From NCBI GenBank assembly GCA_963728045.1, contig CAVSIE010000006.1, forward strand, positions 1 to 64,000: a DNA stretch of 64,000 bases. The letters run 5' to 3'. The first letter of the stretch is position 1. Each line of letters begins with the position of its first letter. Positions 25,816 through 33,357 of this stretch are shown piece by piece. The notes beneath the pieces are model-generated. The model had not been told where the DNA came from, made no database searches, and saw only the letters and a list, made by a program, of their open reading frames with translations. Both the position numbers and the translations under genes were made by a program. The stretch comes from VRUE01 sp963728045 (lineage in GTDB: Bacteria; Actinomycetota; Thermoleophilia; Solirubrobacterales; 70-9).

Positions 25816-27060
25816 TCAGAGGCCGAAGACCTTGCGGGCGTCGTGGAGGCCGTCGACCAGGCGGTCGATCTCCTCGGTGGTGGTGTAGACGCCGAAGCTG
25901 GCGCGGGCGGTGGCGGCGACGCCGAGACGGTCCATCAGGACCTGCGCGCAGTGATGGCCGGCGCGGATCGCGACGCCATGGCGGTCCAGGATCTCGGATA
26001 CGTCGTGGGCGTGGACGCCCTCCAGCTCGAAGGAGACCGGCCCGATCCGCTCCGGGCCCCGGGAGGGACCGAAGACCTGCAGGCCGGGCACCTCGGGCAG
26101 GCGCTCGAGCGCGTAGTCGGCGACCTGGCGCTCGTGCGCCAGCGCGGCGTCCATGCCGACCGCGTCGAGCCAGCGCAGCGCCGAGGCCATCCCGATCGCC
26201 TGGGCGATCGCCGGCGTGCCAGCCTCGAAGCGGGCCGGCGGGTCGGCGTAGGTCGTGCCCTCGCGGGTCACCTTGCGGATCATCGAGCCGCCGCCGAGGA
26301 AGGGCGGCATCTCGCGCAGCAGCTCCAGCCGCCCCCAGAGCGCCCCGATCCCCGTCGGGCCGTAGAGCTTGTGGCCGGTGATCGCGTAGAAGTCGACTCC
26401 GAGCTCGGCCACGTCGAGGGCCAGCTTCGGCGCCGCCTGGGCGCCGTCGGCGAGCACCAGGGCGCCGGCGTCGTGGGCGAGGCGGGAGATCTCGGCGAGC
26501 GGGTTCTCAGTGCCGAGCACGTTGGAGACGTGGGTGACGGCGACGAGCTTCGGCGCTCGCTCCAGCAGCGCCGCGAAGGCCTCCATGTCGAGCAGCCCGT
26601 CGTCGGTGACCGGCGCCCACTCGATCTCGGCCCCGACTCGCTCGGCCAGCTGCTGCCAGGGGACGATGTTGGAGTGGTGCTCCATCTCGGTCAGCACGAT
26701 CCGGTCGCCTGCGCCGATGTTGGCATCGCCCCAGGCCCGCGCGACCAGGTTGATCGCCTCGGTCGCGTTGCGGACGAAGACGACCTCGCGGCGGTCGGCG
26801 GCGCCGAGGTGGTCGGCGACGGTTGCCCGCGCCCCCTCGAAAGCCGCGGTCGCCTCGGCCGACATCGTGTGGGCGCCGCGGTGGACGTTGGAGTGGTGGG
26901 TGCGCTCGTAGCGGTCGACCGCTTGGATCGAGGCCAGCACCCGCTGCGAGCTGGCGCCGCTGTCGAGGTAGGCGACGGGCTGCCCGTTGACCTCGCGCTC
27001 CAGCGCCGGGAAGGCCGCGCGGACCTTCTCGATCGGGAAGGGCGAGGTCGAGACGGTCAT
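25816..27060 (-). CDS. sufS: Cysteine desulfurase SufS
   Basis: PLP-dependent desulfurase of the SufS (type II) class that removes sulfur from cysteine for Fe-S assembly. PLP lysine is in FYAITGHKLYGPTGIGALW; the active-site cysteine is in RAGHHCAQVLMDRLG. Other blocks are VNGQPVAYLDSGASSQRV, TEMEHHSNIVPWQQLAER and VLADGAQAAPK. It has 414 residues, which is normal. ATG 27060 overlaps the sufC stop by four bases (ATGA), so the two are translationally coupled. Confidence 0.96.
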   Translation of the reverse strand: MTVSTSPFPIEKVRAAFPALEREVNGQPVAYLDSGASSQRVLASIQAVDRYERTHHSNVHRGAHTMSAEATAAFEGARATVADHLGAADRREVVFVRNATEAINLVARAWGDANIGAGDRIVLTEMEHHSNIVPWQQLAERVGAEIEWAPVTDDGLLDMEAFAALLERAPKLVAVTHVSNVLGTENPLAEISRLAHDAGALVLADGAQAAPKLALDVAELGVDFYAITGHKLYGPTGIGALWGRLELLREMPPFLGGGSMIRKVTREGTTYADPPARFEAGTPAIAQAIGMASALRWLDAVGMDAALAHERQVADYALERLPEVPGLQVFGPSRGPERIGPVSFELEGVHAHDVSEILDRHGVAIRAGHHCAQVLMDRLGVAATARASFGVYTTTEEIDRLVDGLHDARKVFGL

Positions 27061-27821
27061 GCGCCTGCTGCGACCTCCTCGCCGATCCATCCGTAGCCCT
27101 TCTCCTCGAGCTGCTCGACCAGCTCCGGGCCGCCTTCCTTGACGATTCGCCCCTCGAACATGACGTGGACGAAGTCGGGTTTGACCATGTGCAGGATGCG
27201 CTGGTAGTGGGTGATGATCAGCACGCCCATGTCCGGGCCGGCGAACTCGTTGACGCCGTCTGCGACCGTGCGCAGGGCGTCGATGTCGAGGCCGGAGTCG
27301 GTCTCGTCGAGCACCGCGATCTCCGGCCGCAGCAGCGCCAGCTGCAGCAGCTCCATCCGCTTCTTCTCGCCGCCCGAGAAGCCGTCGTTGAGGTAGCGGC
27401 TGGAGAAGTCCTGCGGGATGTTCGCCAGCTCCATCGCCTCGCGGGCGAGCTTGGCGAAGTCTTTGATCTTGATCTGCTCTTCGCCCCGTGCCTCGCGCCG
27501 GGCATTGATGATCATCCGCAGGTACTTGCTGACCGAGACGCCGGGGATCGCGACCGGGTACTGGAAGGCCATGAAGAGGCCGGCGATGGAGCGCTCGTCG
27601 GGGGCGGCCTCGGTGATGTCCTCGCCCTTGAAGGTGATCGTGCCCTCCGTCACCTCGAGTGCCGGGTGGCCCATGATCGCGTTGGCCAGGGTCGACTTGC
27701 CCGACCCGTTCGGGCCCATCAGCGCGTGCACCTTGCCCTTCTCGACCTCGAGGTCGAGGCCGCGGAGGATCTCCTTGCCCTCGGCGCTCACGTGCAGGTT
27801 GCGTATCTCCAGCTCAGCCAA
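27057..27821 (-). CDS. sufC: Fe-S cluster assembly ATPase SufC
   Basis: ABC-type ATPase of the SufBCD complex. Walker A is MGPNGSGKSTLANAIMGHP, the signature is NDGFSGGEKKRMELLQLALL and Walker B is EIAVLDETDSGLDIDALRTV, where the SufC-specific DETDSGLD is present. AFQYPVAIPGVSVSKYLR is the family's Q-loop region. It has 254 residues and starts MAELEIRNLHVSAEGKEILR, 33 bases after the Rrf2 regulator. First structural gene of the second suf block. Confidence 0.97.
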   Translation of the reverse strand: MAELEIRNLHVSAEGKEILRGLDLEVEKGKVHALMGPNGSGKSTLANAIMGHPALEVTEGTITFKGEDITEAAPDERSIAGLFMAFQYPVAIPGVSVSKYLRMIINARREARGEEQIKIKDFAKLAREAMELANIPQDFSSRYLNDGFSGGEKKRMELLQLALLRPEIAVLDETDSGLDIDALRTVADGVNEFAGPDMGVLIITHYQRILHMVKPDFVHVMFEGRIVKEGGPELVEQLEEKGYGWIGEEVAAGA

Positions 27822-27854
27822 ATCTCACTCCGTTTCTGGTTTTGGAAAGGTCGC

Positions 27855-28334
27855 TCAGGCGGCCGTGCCCACGGGCGGGGCCGTCCGTTCGGCGCGGGGG
27901 GCCGGGCCGGAGAACTCCACCAGCTCGGCCAGCGTCGTGCCTGCCAGGGCCTTGGTGACGCCGCCCTGCACCCGCGTCCACAGCAGCTTGGTCGAACAGG
28001 CGTGGTCGCCGTCGCTCTCGTGCGAGCAGAGGACTTTGCCCTCCGGGGTCTCGTGGAAGCACTCCATCGGGGCGATCTGGCCTTCCAGCGCCTCGACGAC
28101 CGCGTCCATCGTGATCGCCTCGGCCGGCTGGGCGAGCCGGTAGCCGCCGTGGGCGCCCCGGGTCGAGGTCACCAGCCCGGCCTTGCGCAGCTTCGCGACC
28201 AGGTGCTCGAGGTAGGAGAGCGGCAGCCGCTCCGCCTCGGCGACGGCGCTCAGCGAGATCGGCGCCGAGCCGGGCTGGCGGCCCAGCTCGACCATCAATC
28301 GCACTCCGTACTCGGCCTTGGTCGAAAACAGCAT
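27855..28334 (-). CDS. Rrf2 family transcriptional regulator (suf-linked)
   Basis: Rrf2/IscR-type winged-helix regulator of 159 residues. The N-terminus MLFSTKAEYGVRLMVELGRQ and the wing region LVTSTRGAHGGYRLAQPAEA are standard. Three or four cysteines, in APMECFHETPEGKVLCSHES and DGDHACSTKLLW, lie where IscR and NsrR bind a cluster, so it probably senses Fe-S status. It heads the transcript that continues into sufC-sufS-sufU. A TAGGAT box ends 8 bases before the ATG, so the mRNA would be leaderless. The shared upstream motif suggests it controls both suf blocks and itself. Confidence 0.88.
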   Translation of the reverse strand: MLFSTKAEYGVRLMVELGRQPGSAPISLSAVAEAERLPLSYLEHLVAKLRKAGLVTSTRGAHGGYRLAQPAEAITMDAVVEALEGQIAPMECFHETPEGKVLCSHESDGDHACSTKLLWTRVQGGVTKALAGTTLAELVEFSGPAPRAERTAPPVGTAA

Positions 28335-28341
28335 CTGCAGA

Positions 28342-28364
28342 AATCCTACTGAAGCGGTCGGTTA
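28342..28364 (-). promoter_or_regulatory. Candidate Rrf2 operator / promoter before the regulator-sufCSU block
   Basis: The + strand reads AATCCTACT-N6-GTCGGTTA, matching the Rieske-sufB site in both halves with the same 6-base spacing. Leftward it includes TAGGAT (28,348-28,343) as a possible -10, 8 bases from the Rrf2 ATG. It overlaps the stop region of the MFS gene by a few bases. Confidence 0.55.
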
Positions 28365-29825
28365 TGCGGATGCGCCTTCGCTCGCGGCCTCTTTCCCGAG
28401 CTCCATGTGGGCGCGGCTGTCGCTGCCGCGGATCAGGACGAGGGTGAGGACGAAGCCGAGCAGGGCGATGCCCGCGCCGCCGAGGAACGCGGCCTGGAAG
28501 CCCTCGGTGAGGGCGCTGTCAGAGGGCGGGCCCCCGGCCCCGGCGAGGTCTTCGGTGCGTGAGATGGCGATCGTCGAGAGCACCGCGAGGCCGAGCGCGC
28601 CGCCGATCTGCTGCGAGGTGTTGATCAGGCCGCTGGCCAGGCCCGCCTCGTTCTCCTCGACGCCGGAGACGGCGGCGATCGTCGTCGTCACGAAGGCAAA
28701 GCCCAGGCCGGCCGCGGCGAACAGCGAGGGGCCGAGGATGTCGGCGGTGAAGCTGCCGCCGACCGAGACGCGGCTGAACCAGAGCAGGCCGATGACGATG
28801 AACATCAGCCCGGCTGCGAGCACCGGCTTGTAGCCGAGCTTGGTGACCAGCTGCGAGGCGATTCCGGCCGAGGCCATGATCACCAGGGCAAGCGGCAGGT
28901 AGGAGAGCCCGGCGTGGATCGCGCTGTAGCCGAGCACCTGCTGCATATATAGGGAGATGAAGAAGAACATCGAGAAGAGCGAGGCGCCGACCAGCAGCCC
29001 GACCACGTTGGCGCCGGTCAGGGTGCGGATGCGAAAGATCGAGAACGGGACCAGTGGCTTGGCGGAGCGCAGCTCGATCGCGACGAAGGCCGCTAGCAGC
29101 GTCACCGAGAGCGCGATCAGGCCGATCGTCTGGGCCGATCCCCAGCCGGCGTTGGTCGCGTCCACCAGCGCGTAGACCAGAATCGAGAGCGCCGCGGTGA
29201 CGGTGACGGCGCCGGCGACGTCGAAGGCGCGGGTCTCGTGTTCGGCCCGGCTTTCGGCGATCAGCCGCGGGGTCAGCACGAAGGCGAAGATGCTGACCGG
29301 CACGTTTACCCAGAGCACCCACTCCCAGCCGAGGCCGTCGGTGAGGATGCCGCCGAGTAGGACTCCGGCCGCGCCGCCCGAGCCTGCCACCGCGCCCCAG
29401 ACCCCGAGCGCCTTGTTGCGCTCGGCGCCGTCGCTGAAGGTGGTGGTGACGATCGAGAGCGCGGCGGGGGAGATGATCGCGGCGCCGAGGCCCTGGGCGG
29501 CGCGGGCGGCGATCAACTGCCCTTCGGTGGCGGCGAAGCCGGCGGCGAGCGAGGCTATTCCGACCAGGGCCAGCCCGGCCATGAACACCCGGCGGCGGCC
29601 GAGCAGGTCGGCGGTGCGGCCGCCGAGCAGCAGGAAGCCGCCGAAGGTCAGCACGTAGGCGTTGACGACCCAGGGCAGGTTCTCCTGGGAGAAGTCGAGC
29701 GCTTTGCCGATCGAGGGTAGGGCGACGTTGACGATCGAGGCGTCGAGGACGACGACGAACTGCGCCGAGCAGAGCAGGACCAGGGCCAGCCAGCGCTTCT
29801 CTCTGAATTCTCCGTTGCCCTCCAT
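28362..29825 (-). CDS. MFS transporter, DHA2 (EmrB/QacA, 14-helix) family
   Basis: Proton-driven drug or metabolite exporter of 487 residues. The N-terminus has LCSAQFVVVLDASIVNVALP, the DHA2 motif with the buried aspartate. The motif A loop is GGRTADLLGRRRVFMAG, and motif C lies in AVAGSGGAAGVLLGGILTDG. Helices continue to LLGFVLTLVLIRGSDSRAHM. Fourteen hydrophobic segments can be counted. It starts MEGNGEFREKRWLALVLLCS. It is transcribed toward the Rrf2 gene, and 38 bases separate it from the response regulator stop. Substrate unknown. Confidence 0.92.
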   Translation of the reverse strand: MEGNGEFREKRWLALVLLCSAQFVVVLDASIVNVALPSIGKALDFSQENLPWVVNAYVLTFGGFLLLGGRTADLLGRRRVFMAGLALVGIASLAAGFAATEGQLIAARAAQGLGAAIISPAALSIVTTTFSDGAERNKALGVWGAVAGSGGAAGVLLGGILTDGLGWEWVLWVNVPVSIFAFVLTPRLIAESRAEHETRAFDVAGAVTVTAALSILVYALVDATNAGWGSAQTIGLIALSVTLLAAFVAIELRSAKPLVPFSIFRIRTLTGANVVGLLVGASLFSMFFFISLYMQQVLGYSAIHAGLSYLPLALVIMASAGIASQLVTKLGYKPVLAAGLMFIVIGLLWFSRVSVGGSFTADILGPSLFAAAGLGFAFVTTTIAAVSGVEENEAGLASGLINTSQQIGGALGLAVLSTIAISRTEDLAGAGGPPSDSALTEGFQAAFLGGAGIALLGFVLTLVLIRGSDSRAHMELGKEAASEGASA

Positions 29826-29863
29826 CGACTGGACCCTCAGTCAAGCAAAGTGAGGAGACCGGC

Positions 29864-30493
29864 TCAGGGCTCGATCAGGCCGCGGCGGATCGCGTAGCGG
29901 ACCAGCTCGACCCGGTCGCGCATGCCGAGCTTGCGCATCGCGTTGGCGCGGTGGTTCTCGACCGTCTTCTCGGAGAGGTGGAGGACCTCGGCGATCTGCT
30001 TCGTCGTGTTCGCCTCGGCGACCAGCTTGACCACCTCCTCCTCGCGCGGGGTCAGCTCCTCCTCGCCGCTGGAGCCGCGCTCGAGCACGTCCTTGATGAG
30101 AGTGCGCTGCGCTTCGGGGGTGAGGAAGGGCTCGCCGCGCTCGACCGCGCGGATCGCAGCGAGCAGGTCGGTATCCGCCTGCGCCTTCAACACGTAGCCG
30201 GAGGCGCCCGCCTTCAGCGCCTCGAACAGGTAGCGCTCGTCGTCGTGCATGGAGAGGATCAGCACCGCGACCTCGGGCGCCTGCGACTTGATCTCCCTGG
30301 TCGCCTGCAGCCCGGTCAGCTTCGGCATCTTCACGTCGAGGATCGCCAGGTCGGGCCGCTCCCGGATCGCCAGCTCCCGCGCCTCGGCGCCGTCGGCCGC
30401 CTCGCCGACGACCTCGATGTCCCCTTGCTGCTCCAGCAGCAGCCGGATCCCGGAGCGGACGATTCCGTGGTCGTCGGCGATCAGGACTCGCAT
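29864..30493 (-). CDS. NarL/FixJ family response regulator
   Basis: A 209-residue two-component regulator. The receiver domain has the acidic pair in MRVLIADDHGIVRSGIRLLL, the phosphorylated Asp in DLAILDVKMPKLTG and the conserved Lys in GYVLKAQADTD. The C-terminal LuxR-type helix-turn-helix is LTPREEEVVKLVAEANTTKQ followed by IAEVLHLSEKTVENHRANAM. The cognate kinase is probably the HisKA_3 protein at 31.2 kb, also leftward, but a rightward DUF6615-like gene lies between them. Confidence 0.94.
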   Translation of the reverse strand: MRVLIADDHGIVRSGIRLLLEQQGDIEVVGEAADGAEARELAIRERPDLAILDVKMPKLTGLQATREIKSQAPEVAVLILSMHDDERYLFEALKAGASGYVLKAQADTDLLAAIRAVERGEPFLTPEAQRTLIKDVLERGSSGEEELTPREEEVVKLVAEANTTKQIAEVLHLSEKTVENHRANAMRKLGMRDRVELVRYAIRRGLIEP

Positions 30494-30531
30494 GCGCTCA
30501 GTCTCCCAAGAGTTGGGTCAGAATCCCCGCC

Positions 30532-31203
30532 GTGCCCGGCTCCGTCTCCAACGACTCCCCTGCTTGTGAGCTGCTGCGCGTCCTGGCGGCGCGGACGTGG
30601 AGTGACATACGGGACGGAGAAAACATGGGCATCAGGGTGGGGGAGGAGTCGATCACCGATCGGCTCCTGTTGGACCTCTCCCGTTCATTCCCCCATCCCA
30701 CCCACATCGTGAAGTGGAATCGCTTCGAGGAGAGCCGAAAAACCGGAGCGGACTGGGACTGGTGGTTCGTCGAGCCGCGGTCCGGGAGGGGCGTCGGCCT
30801 TCGGATACAGGCCAAGCGCGTCGACTACTACAACGAACGGCTGACCGGGCTCGACGCTCAGAATCAGAACGGGCCGCAGCGGACGATGCTGCAAAGCAGC
30901 GCCGCCGAAGCCGGCGTGCACCCTCTGTACTGCTTTTACCTCGCCAGCGAGGTTGCGCGCTCGGGCGTGACTGCGTGCGGCAGCTTTGCCAGCGACCAAG
31001 CGCCCAGAGGTTGGCCTGGACCGGCGAACGCGCTGTATGGCTGCTCGATCGTCGGACCCAAAGTCGTGGAGAGCGCTATCCAGATGGGCGATCAGAGCCT
31101 GAACTTCTTCTGGCCGCTGTTGCTCCCTTGGTCGTGCCTCGTGTGCTGCGAGAGGGTGGCGGCAGCCTCGACTTTGGTGCGATCCCCGGACTCGGGCGGG
31201 TAA
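30532..31203 (+). CDS. DUF6615-like protein, possible PD-(D/E)xK-type fold
   Basis: A 223-residue protein reading opposite to its neighbours. Typical blocks are EESITDRLLLDLSRSF, FEESRKTGADWDWWFVEPRS and GVGLRIQAKRVDYYNE, then HPLYCFYLAS and LLPWSCLVC. The order E, D and Q-x-K with a beta hairpin between resembles a nuclease-like PD-(D/E)xK core, although no activity is known for the family. It starts at GTG 30532, with an in-frame ATG at 30625. It is 38 bases from the divergent response regulator and 3 bases from the convergent kinase stop. It looks like a later insertion between kinase and regulator. Confidence 0.65.
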   Translation: MPGSVSNDSPACELLRVLAARTWSDIRDGENMGIRVGEESITDRLLLDLSRSFPHPTHIVKWNRFEESRKTGADWDWWFVEPRSGRGVGLRIQAKRVDYYNERLTGLDAQNQNGPQRTMLQSSAAEAGVHPLYCFYLASEVARSGVTACGSFASDQAPRGWPGPANALYGCSIVGPKVVESAIQMGDQSLNFFWPLLLPWSCLVCCERVAAASTLVRSPDSGG

Positions 31204-31206
31204 CCG

Positions 31207-32067
31207 CTACCCCCCGACAGTGAGGCGGACCGTGGTTCCCTCTCCGGGCCTCGACTCGATCGTCAGCTCGCCGCCGACCAGCAGCGCCCGCTCGCGCATG
31301 CCGGCGATGCCGAGGCCGCCCTCGGACTCGTCGAAGGCGAAGCCGCGACCGTCATCGGTGACCTCGAGCTCGACCCCGCCGTCCCCGCGGCGCCGCAGCG
31401 CGACCGCCACCCGCTCGGCGCCGCTGTGCCGAGTCGCGTTGGAGAGCGCCTCCTGGGCCACGCGGTAGACGACCAGCTGGGCATCGTCGACGAGATCGGA
31501 GAAGTCGCCGTCGGCGGCGAACTCGGCCTCGACGTCGCCGCGGGAGAGCTGCTCAACCTGACCAGCCGTGGCTGCTGCCAGGCCGAGATCGTCGAGCGCG
31601 GTGGGGCGGAGCTGCCGGGCAAGGGAGAGCAGCTCTCGCATCGCCTGGTTGGCGAGCGCCTTGGTCTCGGCCAGTTGCTCCTCCAGCTCGGGGGGCGCCG
31701 CCTCACGGGCGGCCTCGAGCCGCAGCAGCAGCCCGGTCAGCGACTGGTTCACCTCGTCGTGGAGGTCGCGGGCGACGCGCGCGCGCTCCTCCTCCTGGGC
31801 CCGCAGCGCCGCGCTGCCGGCGCGGCGGCGCTCCGCTTCGAGCCGTCGCATCATCCGCAGGAAGGCGAGCTCGAGCCGCTCGATCTCCTCCGACTCGCCG
31901 ACGCCGTCGATCGAGGCGGGGAGGACCTGGCCGGGACTGCTCAGGTCGACCTTCTCCATGTCCTCGATCAGCCTCTCCAGCGGCGCGAAGCGCCGGCGCA
32001 GCGCGATCAGGTTGACCAGCAGCCCGATCACGGCGACGGAGAGCACGACGATGACTAGGGTCGTCAC
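31207..32067 (-). CDS. Histidine kinase, HisKA_3 (NarX/DesK type)
   Basis: A 286-residue kinase with one N-terminal helix (LVIVVLSVAVIGLLVNLIAL), a HAMP-like linker, and the phospho-acceptor His in RVARDLHDEVNQSLTGLL. The ATPase part has YRVAQEALSNATRHSGAERV (N box), VTDDGRGFAFDESEGGLGIA (G1 and G2) and GEGTTVRLTVGG. No extracellular sensor is visible, so the signal is probably membrane or cytoplasmic. It starts at GTG 32067. Partner of the NarL-type regulator beyond the inserted DUF6615-like gene. It is divergent from htpX. Confidence 0.92.
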   Translation of the reverse strand: MTTLVIVVLSVAVIGLLVNLIALRRRFAPLERLIEDMEKVDLSSPGQVLPASIDGVGESEEIERLELAFLRMMRRLEAERRRAGSAALRAQEEERARVARDLHDEVNQSLTGLLLRLEAAREAAPPELEEQLAETKALANQAMRELLSLARQLRPTALDDLGLAAATAGQVEQLSRGDVEAEFAADGDFSDLVDDAQLVVYRVAQEALSNATRHSGAERVAVALRRRGDGGVELEVTDDGRGFAFDESEGGLGIAGMRERALLVGGELTIESRPGEGTTVRLTVGG

Positions 32068-32076
32068 AGGGCGAGA

Positions 32077-32094
32077 ATAGGGGTTGCCCCCTAT
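32077..32094. promoter_or_regulatory. Inverted repeat between kinase and htpX
   Basis: ATAGGGG-TTG-CCCCCTAT is a short perfect hairpin or operator 10 bases before the kinase start, in the 94-base divergent gap. It may control either gene. htpX also has a good ribosome site (AAGGAGAGCAGAGGC) just before ATG 32162. Confidence 0.4.
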
Positions 32095-32161
32095 GGCTAG
32101 TTTCGCCTGCTAGCGGGATGATTTACGCAGCCAGTCCCACTCGACAAGGAGAGCAGAGGCA

Positions 32162-33022
32162 ATGAAGACCACGAGAGAGTCCACTTTCGGCGCGACGCTG
32201 CGCACGACGATCCTGCTGGCCTCCCTTACCGGCCTGCTCGTCCTGATCGGCGCCCTTATCGGCGGGCCCAGCACGGCCGCGCTCTTCCTCGGGATCGGCC
32301 TGCTGATCAACCTCGGCTCCTACTTCTTCAGCGACAAGCTGGCGCTGAAGATGAGCCGCGCCCAGCCGCTCGAGGAGTCCGAAGCGCCACGGCTCTACCA
32401 GGTGATGCGGGAACTGACGACCCGCGCCGACCTGCCGATGCCGCGCCTATACATGATCCCCCAGGACCAGCCCAACGCCTTCGCCACCGGCCGCAACCCG
32501 AAGAACGCTGCCGTCGCGGTCACCCGCGGGATCACCAAACTGCTCTCCGAGGATGAGCTGCGCGGCGTGCTGGCGCACGAGCTCGCGCACGTAAAGCACC
32601 GCGACATACTGATCCAGTCGGTTGCCGCGGCGATCGGCGGCGCGATCACCTACATCGCCTACATGCTGTTGTGGTTCGGGGGTGAGGACGAGTCGCCGCT
32701 CAGCCTCGTCGCCTCGCTGGCCATGGTCCTGCTGGCGCCGATCGCGGCGTCGATCATCCAGCTCTCGATCTCGCGCCAGCGCGAGTACGCGGCCGACGCG
32801 GGGGGCGCCCAGATCTGCGGCAACCCGGAGTCGCTGGCCAGCGCCCTGCTGCGCCTCGAGCAGGGGGCGGAGGCGATCCCGATGCAGGTCGACCAGGCGG
32901 CCGAGCCTCTCTACATCGTCAAGCCCTTCTCCGGCGGCAGCTTCTCGCGCCTCTTCTCGACCCACCCGCCGATCGAAGAGCGGGTCAAGAGGCTGCGCCA
33001 GATGCGCCCCAGCCTCGGCTGA
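32162..33022 (+). CDS. htpX: HtpX family membrane zinc metalloprotease
   Basis: Membrane-embedded protease for quality control of misfolded membrane proteins, 286 residues. The zinc motif is LRGVLAHELAHVKHRDILIQ (HExxH), and the third ligand Glu is in SISRQREYAADAGGAQICGN. Hydrophobic helices are TTILLASLTGLLVLIGALIG, AALFLGIGLLINLGSYFFS and the pair around IGGAITYIAYMLLWF and LAMVLLAPIAASIIQLS. The C-terminal FSTHPPIEERVKRLRQM is typical. It ends before a strong hairpin at 33,041. Confidence 0.95.
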   Translation: MKTTRESTFGATLRTTILLASLTGLLVLIGALIGGPSTAALFLGIGLLINLGSYFFSDKLALKMSRAQPLEESEAPRLYQVMRELTTRADLPMPRLYMIPQDQPNAFATGRNPKNAAVAVTRGITKLLSEDELRGVLAHELAHVKHRDILIQSVAAAIGGAITYIAYMLLWFGGEDESPLSLVASLAMVLLAPIAASIIQLSISRQREYAADAGGAQICGNPESLASALLRLEQGAEAIPMQVDQAAEPLYIVKPFSGGSFSRLFSTHPPIEERVKRLRQMRPSLG

Positions 33023-33040
33023 GTCAGGTACTGGATGGGA

Positions 33041-33074
33041 AACGCAAGGCCGGCCGACGCCGGCCTCTTGCGTT
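33041..33074. terminator. Strong hairpin after htpX
   Basis: AACGCAAG pairs with CTTGCGTT, with inner GCCGGC pairs, giving a stem of about 14 pairs 18 bases after the htpX stop. No T run follows. It could serve htpX and, from the other side, the leftward gene remnant. Confidence 0.6.
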
Positions 33075-33080
33075 GTGCAC

Positions 33081-33257
33081 CTAGTTGCCGCTGTTCGGCC
33101 ACCAGTTCGAGCCGTCGTAGACCATGATCAGCGCGGAGCCCCCCGTTACCTGAGCGCCGCCGCCGATGTTGGTCCCGCCTTCCGAGGGACCGAGGATCTG
33201 GACGGGGCCGACGCCCGGCTCCGATGGGAGTCCGAGTTCGTTCCCTTCTTCGCCCAC
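33081..33257 (-). pseudogene. C-terminal remnant of a surface-protein gene
   Basis: A leftward 58-codon frame from a possible GTG at 33,257, bounded upstream by a stop. It reads LPSEPGVGPVQILGPSEGG, then TNIGGGAQVTGGSALIMVYD and GSNWWPNSGN. The Gly-rich beta pattern ending in a Trp-containing C-terminus looks like the end of a collagen-tail or phage-tail-like surface protein, not a complete gene. No ribosome site is evident. It fills most of the gap between htpX and the secreted-protein operon. Confidence 0.4.
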
Positions 33258-33293
33258 GCCAGCCTAGCCACCGCAGCCGCCTGGTTCCTGCGC

Positions 33294-33325
33294 TATTTAG
33301 GAACTAGACTGGACGCATAGCGGAT
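33294..33325 (+). promoter_or_regulatory. Repeated 32-bp element, copy 1 (before the first propeller gene)
   Basis: Aligned without gaps to 39,643-39,674 with 27 of 32 bases identical; the shared core is GAACTAG-N-CTG-N-ACGC-N-TA-N-CGGAT. TAGACT (33,305-33,310) may be the -10. It lies 32 bases before the GTG start of the first secreted propeller protein. Confidence 0.6.
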
Positions 33326-33357
33326 ACGTGGGGTTTCCGATAGCGGGCAAGGGAAGA

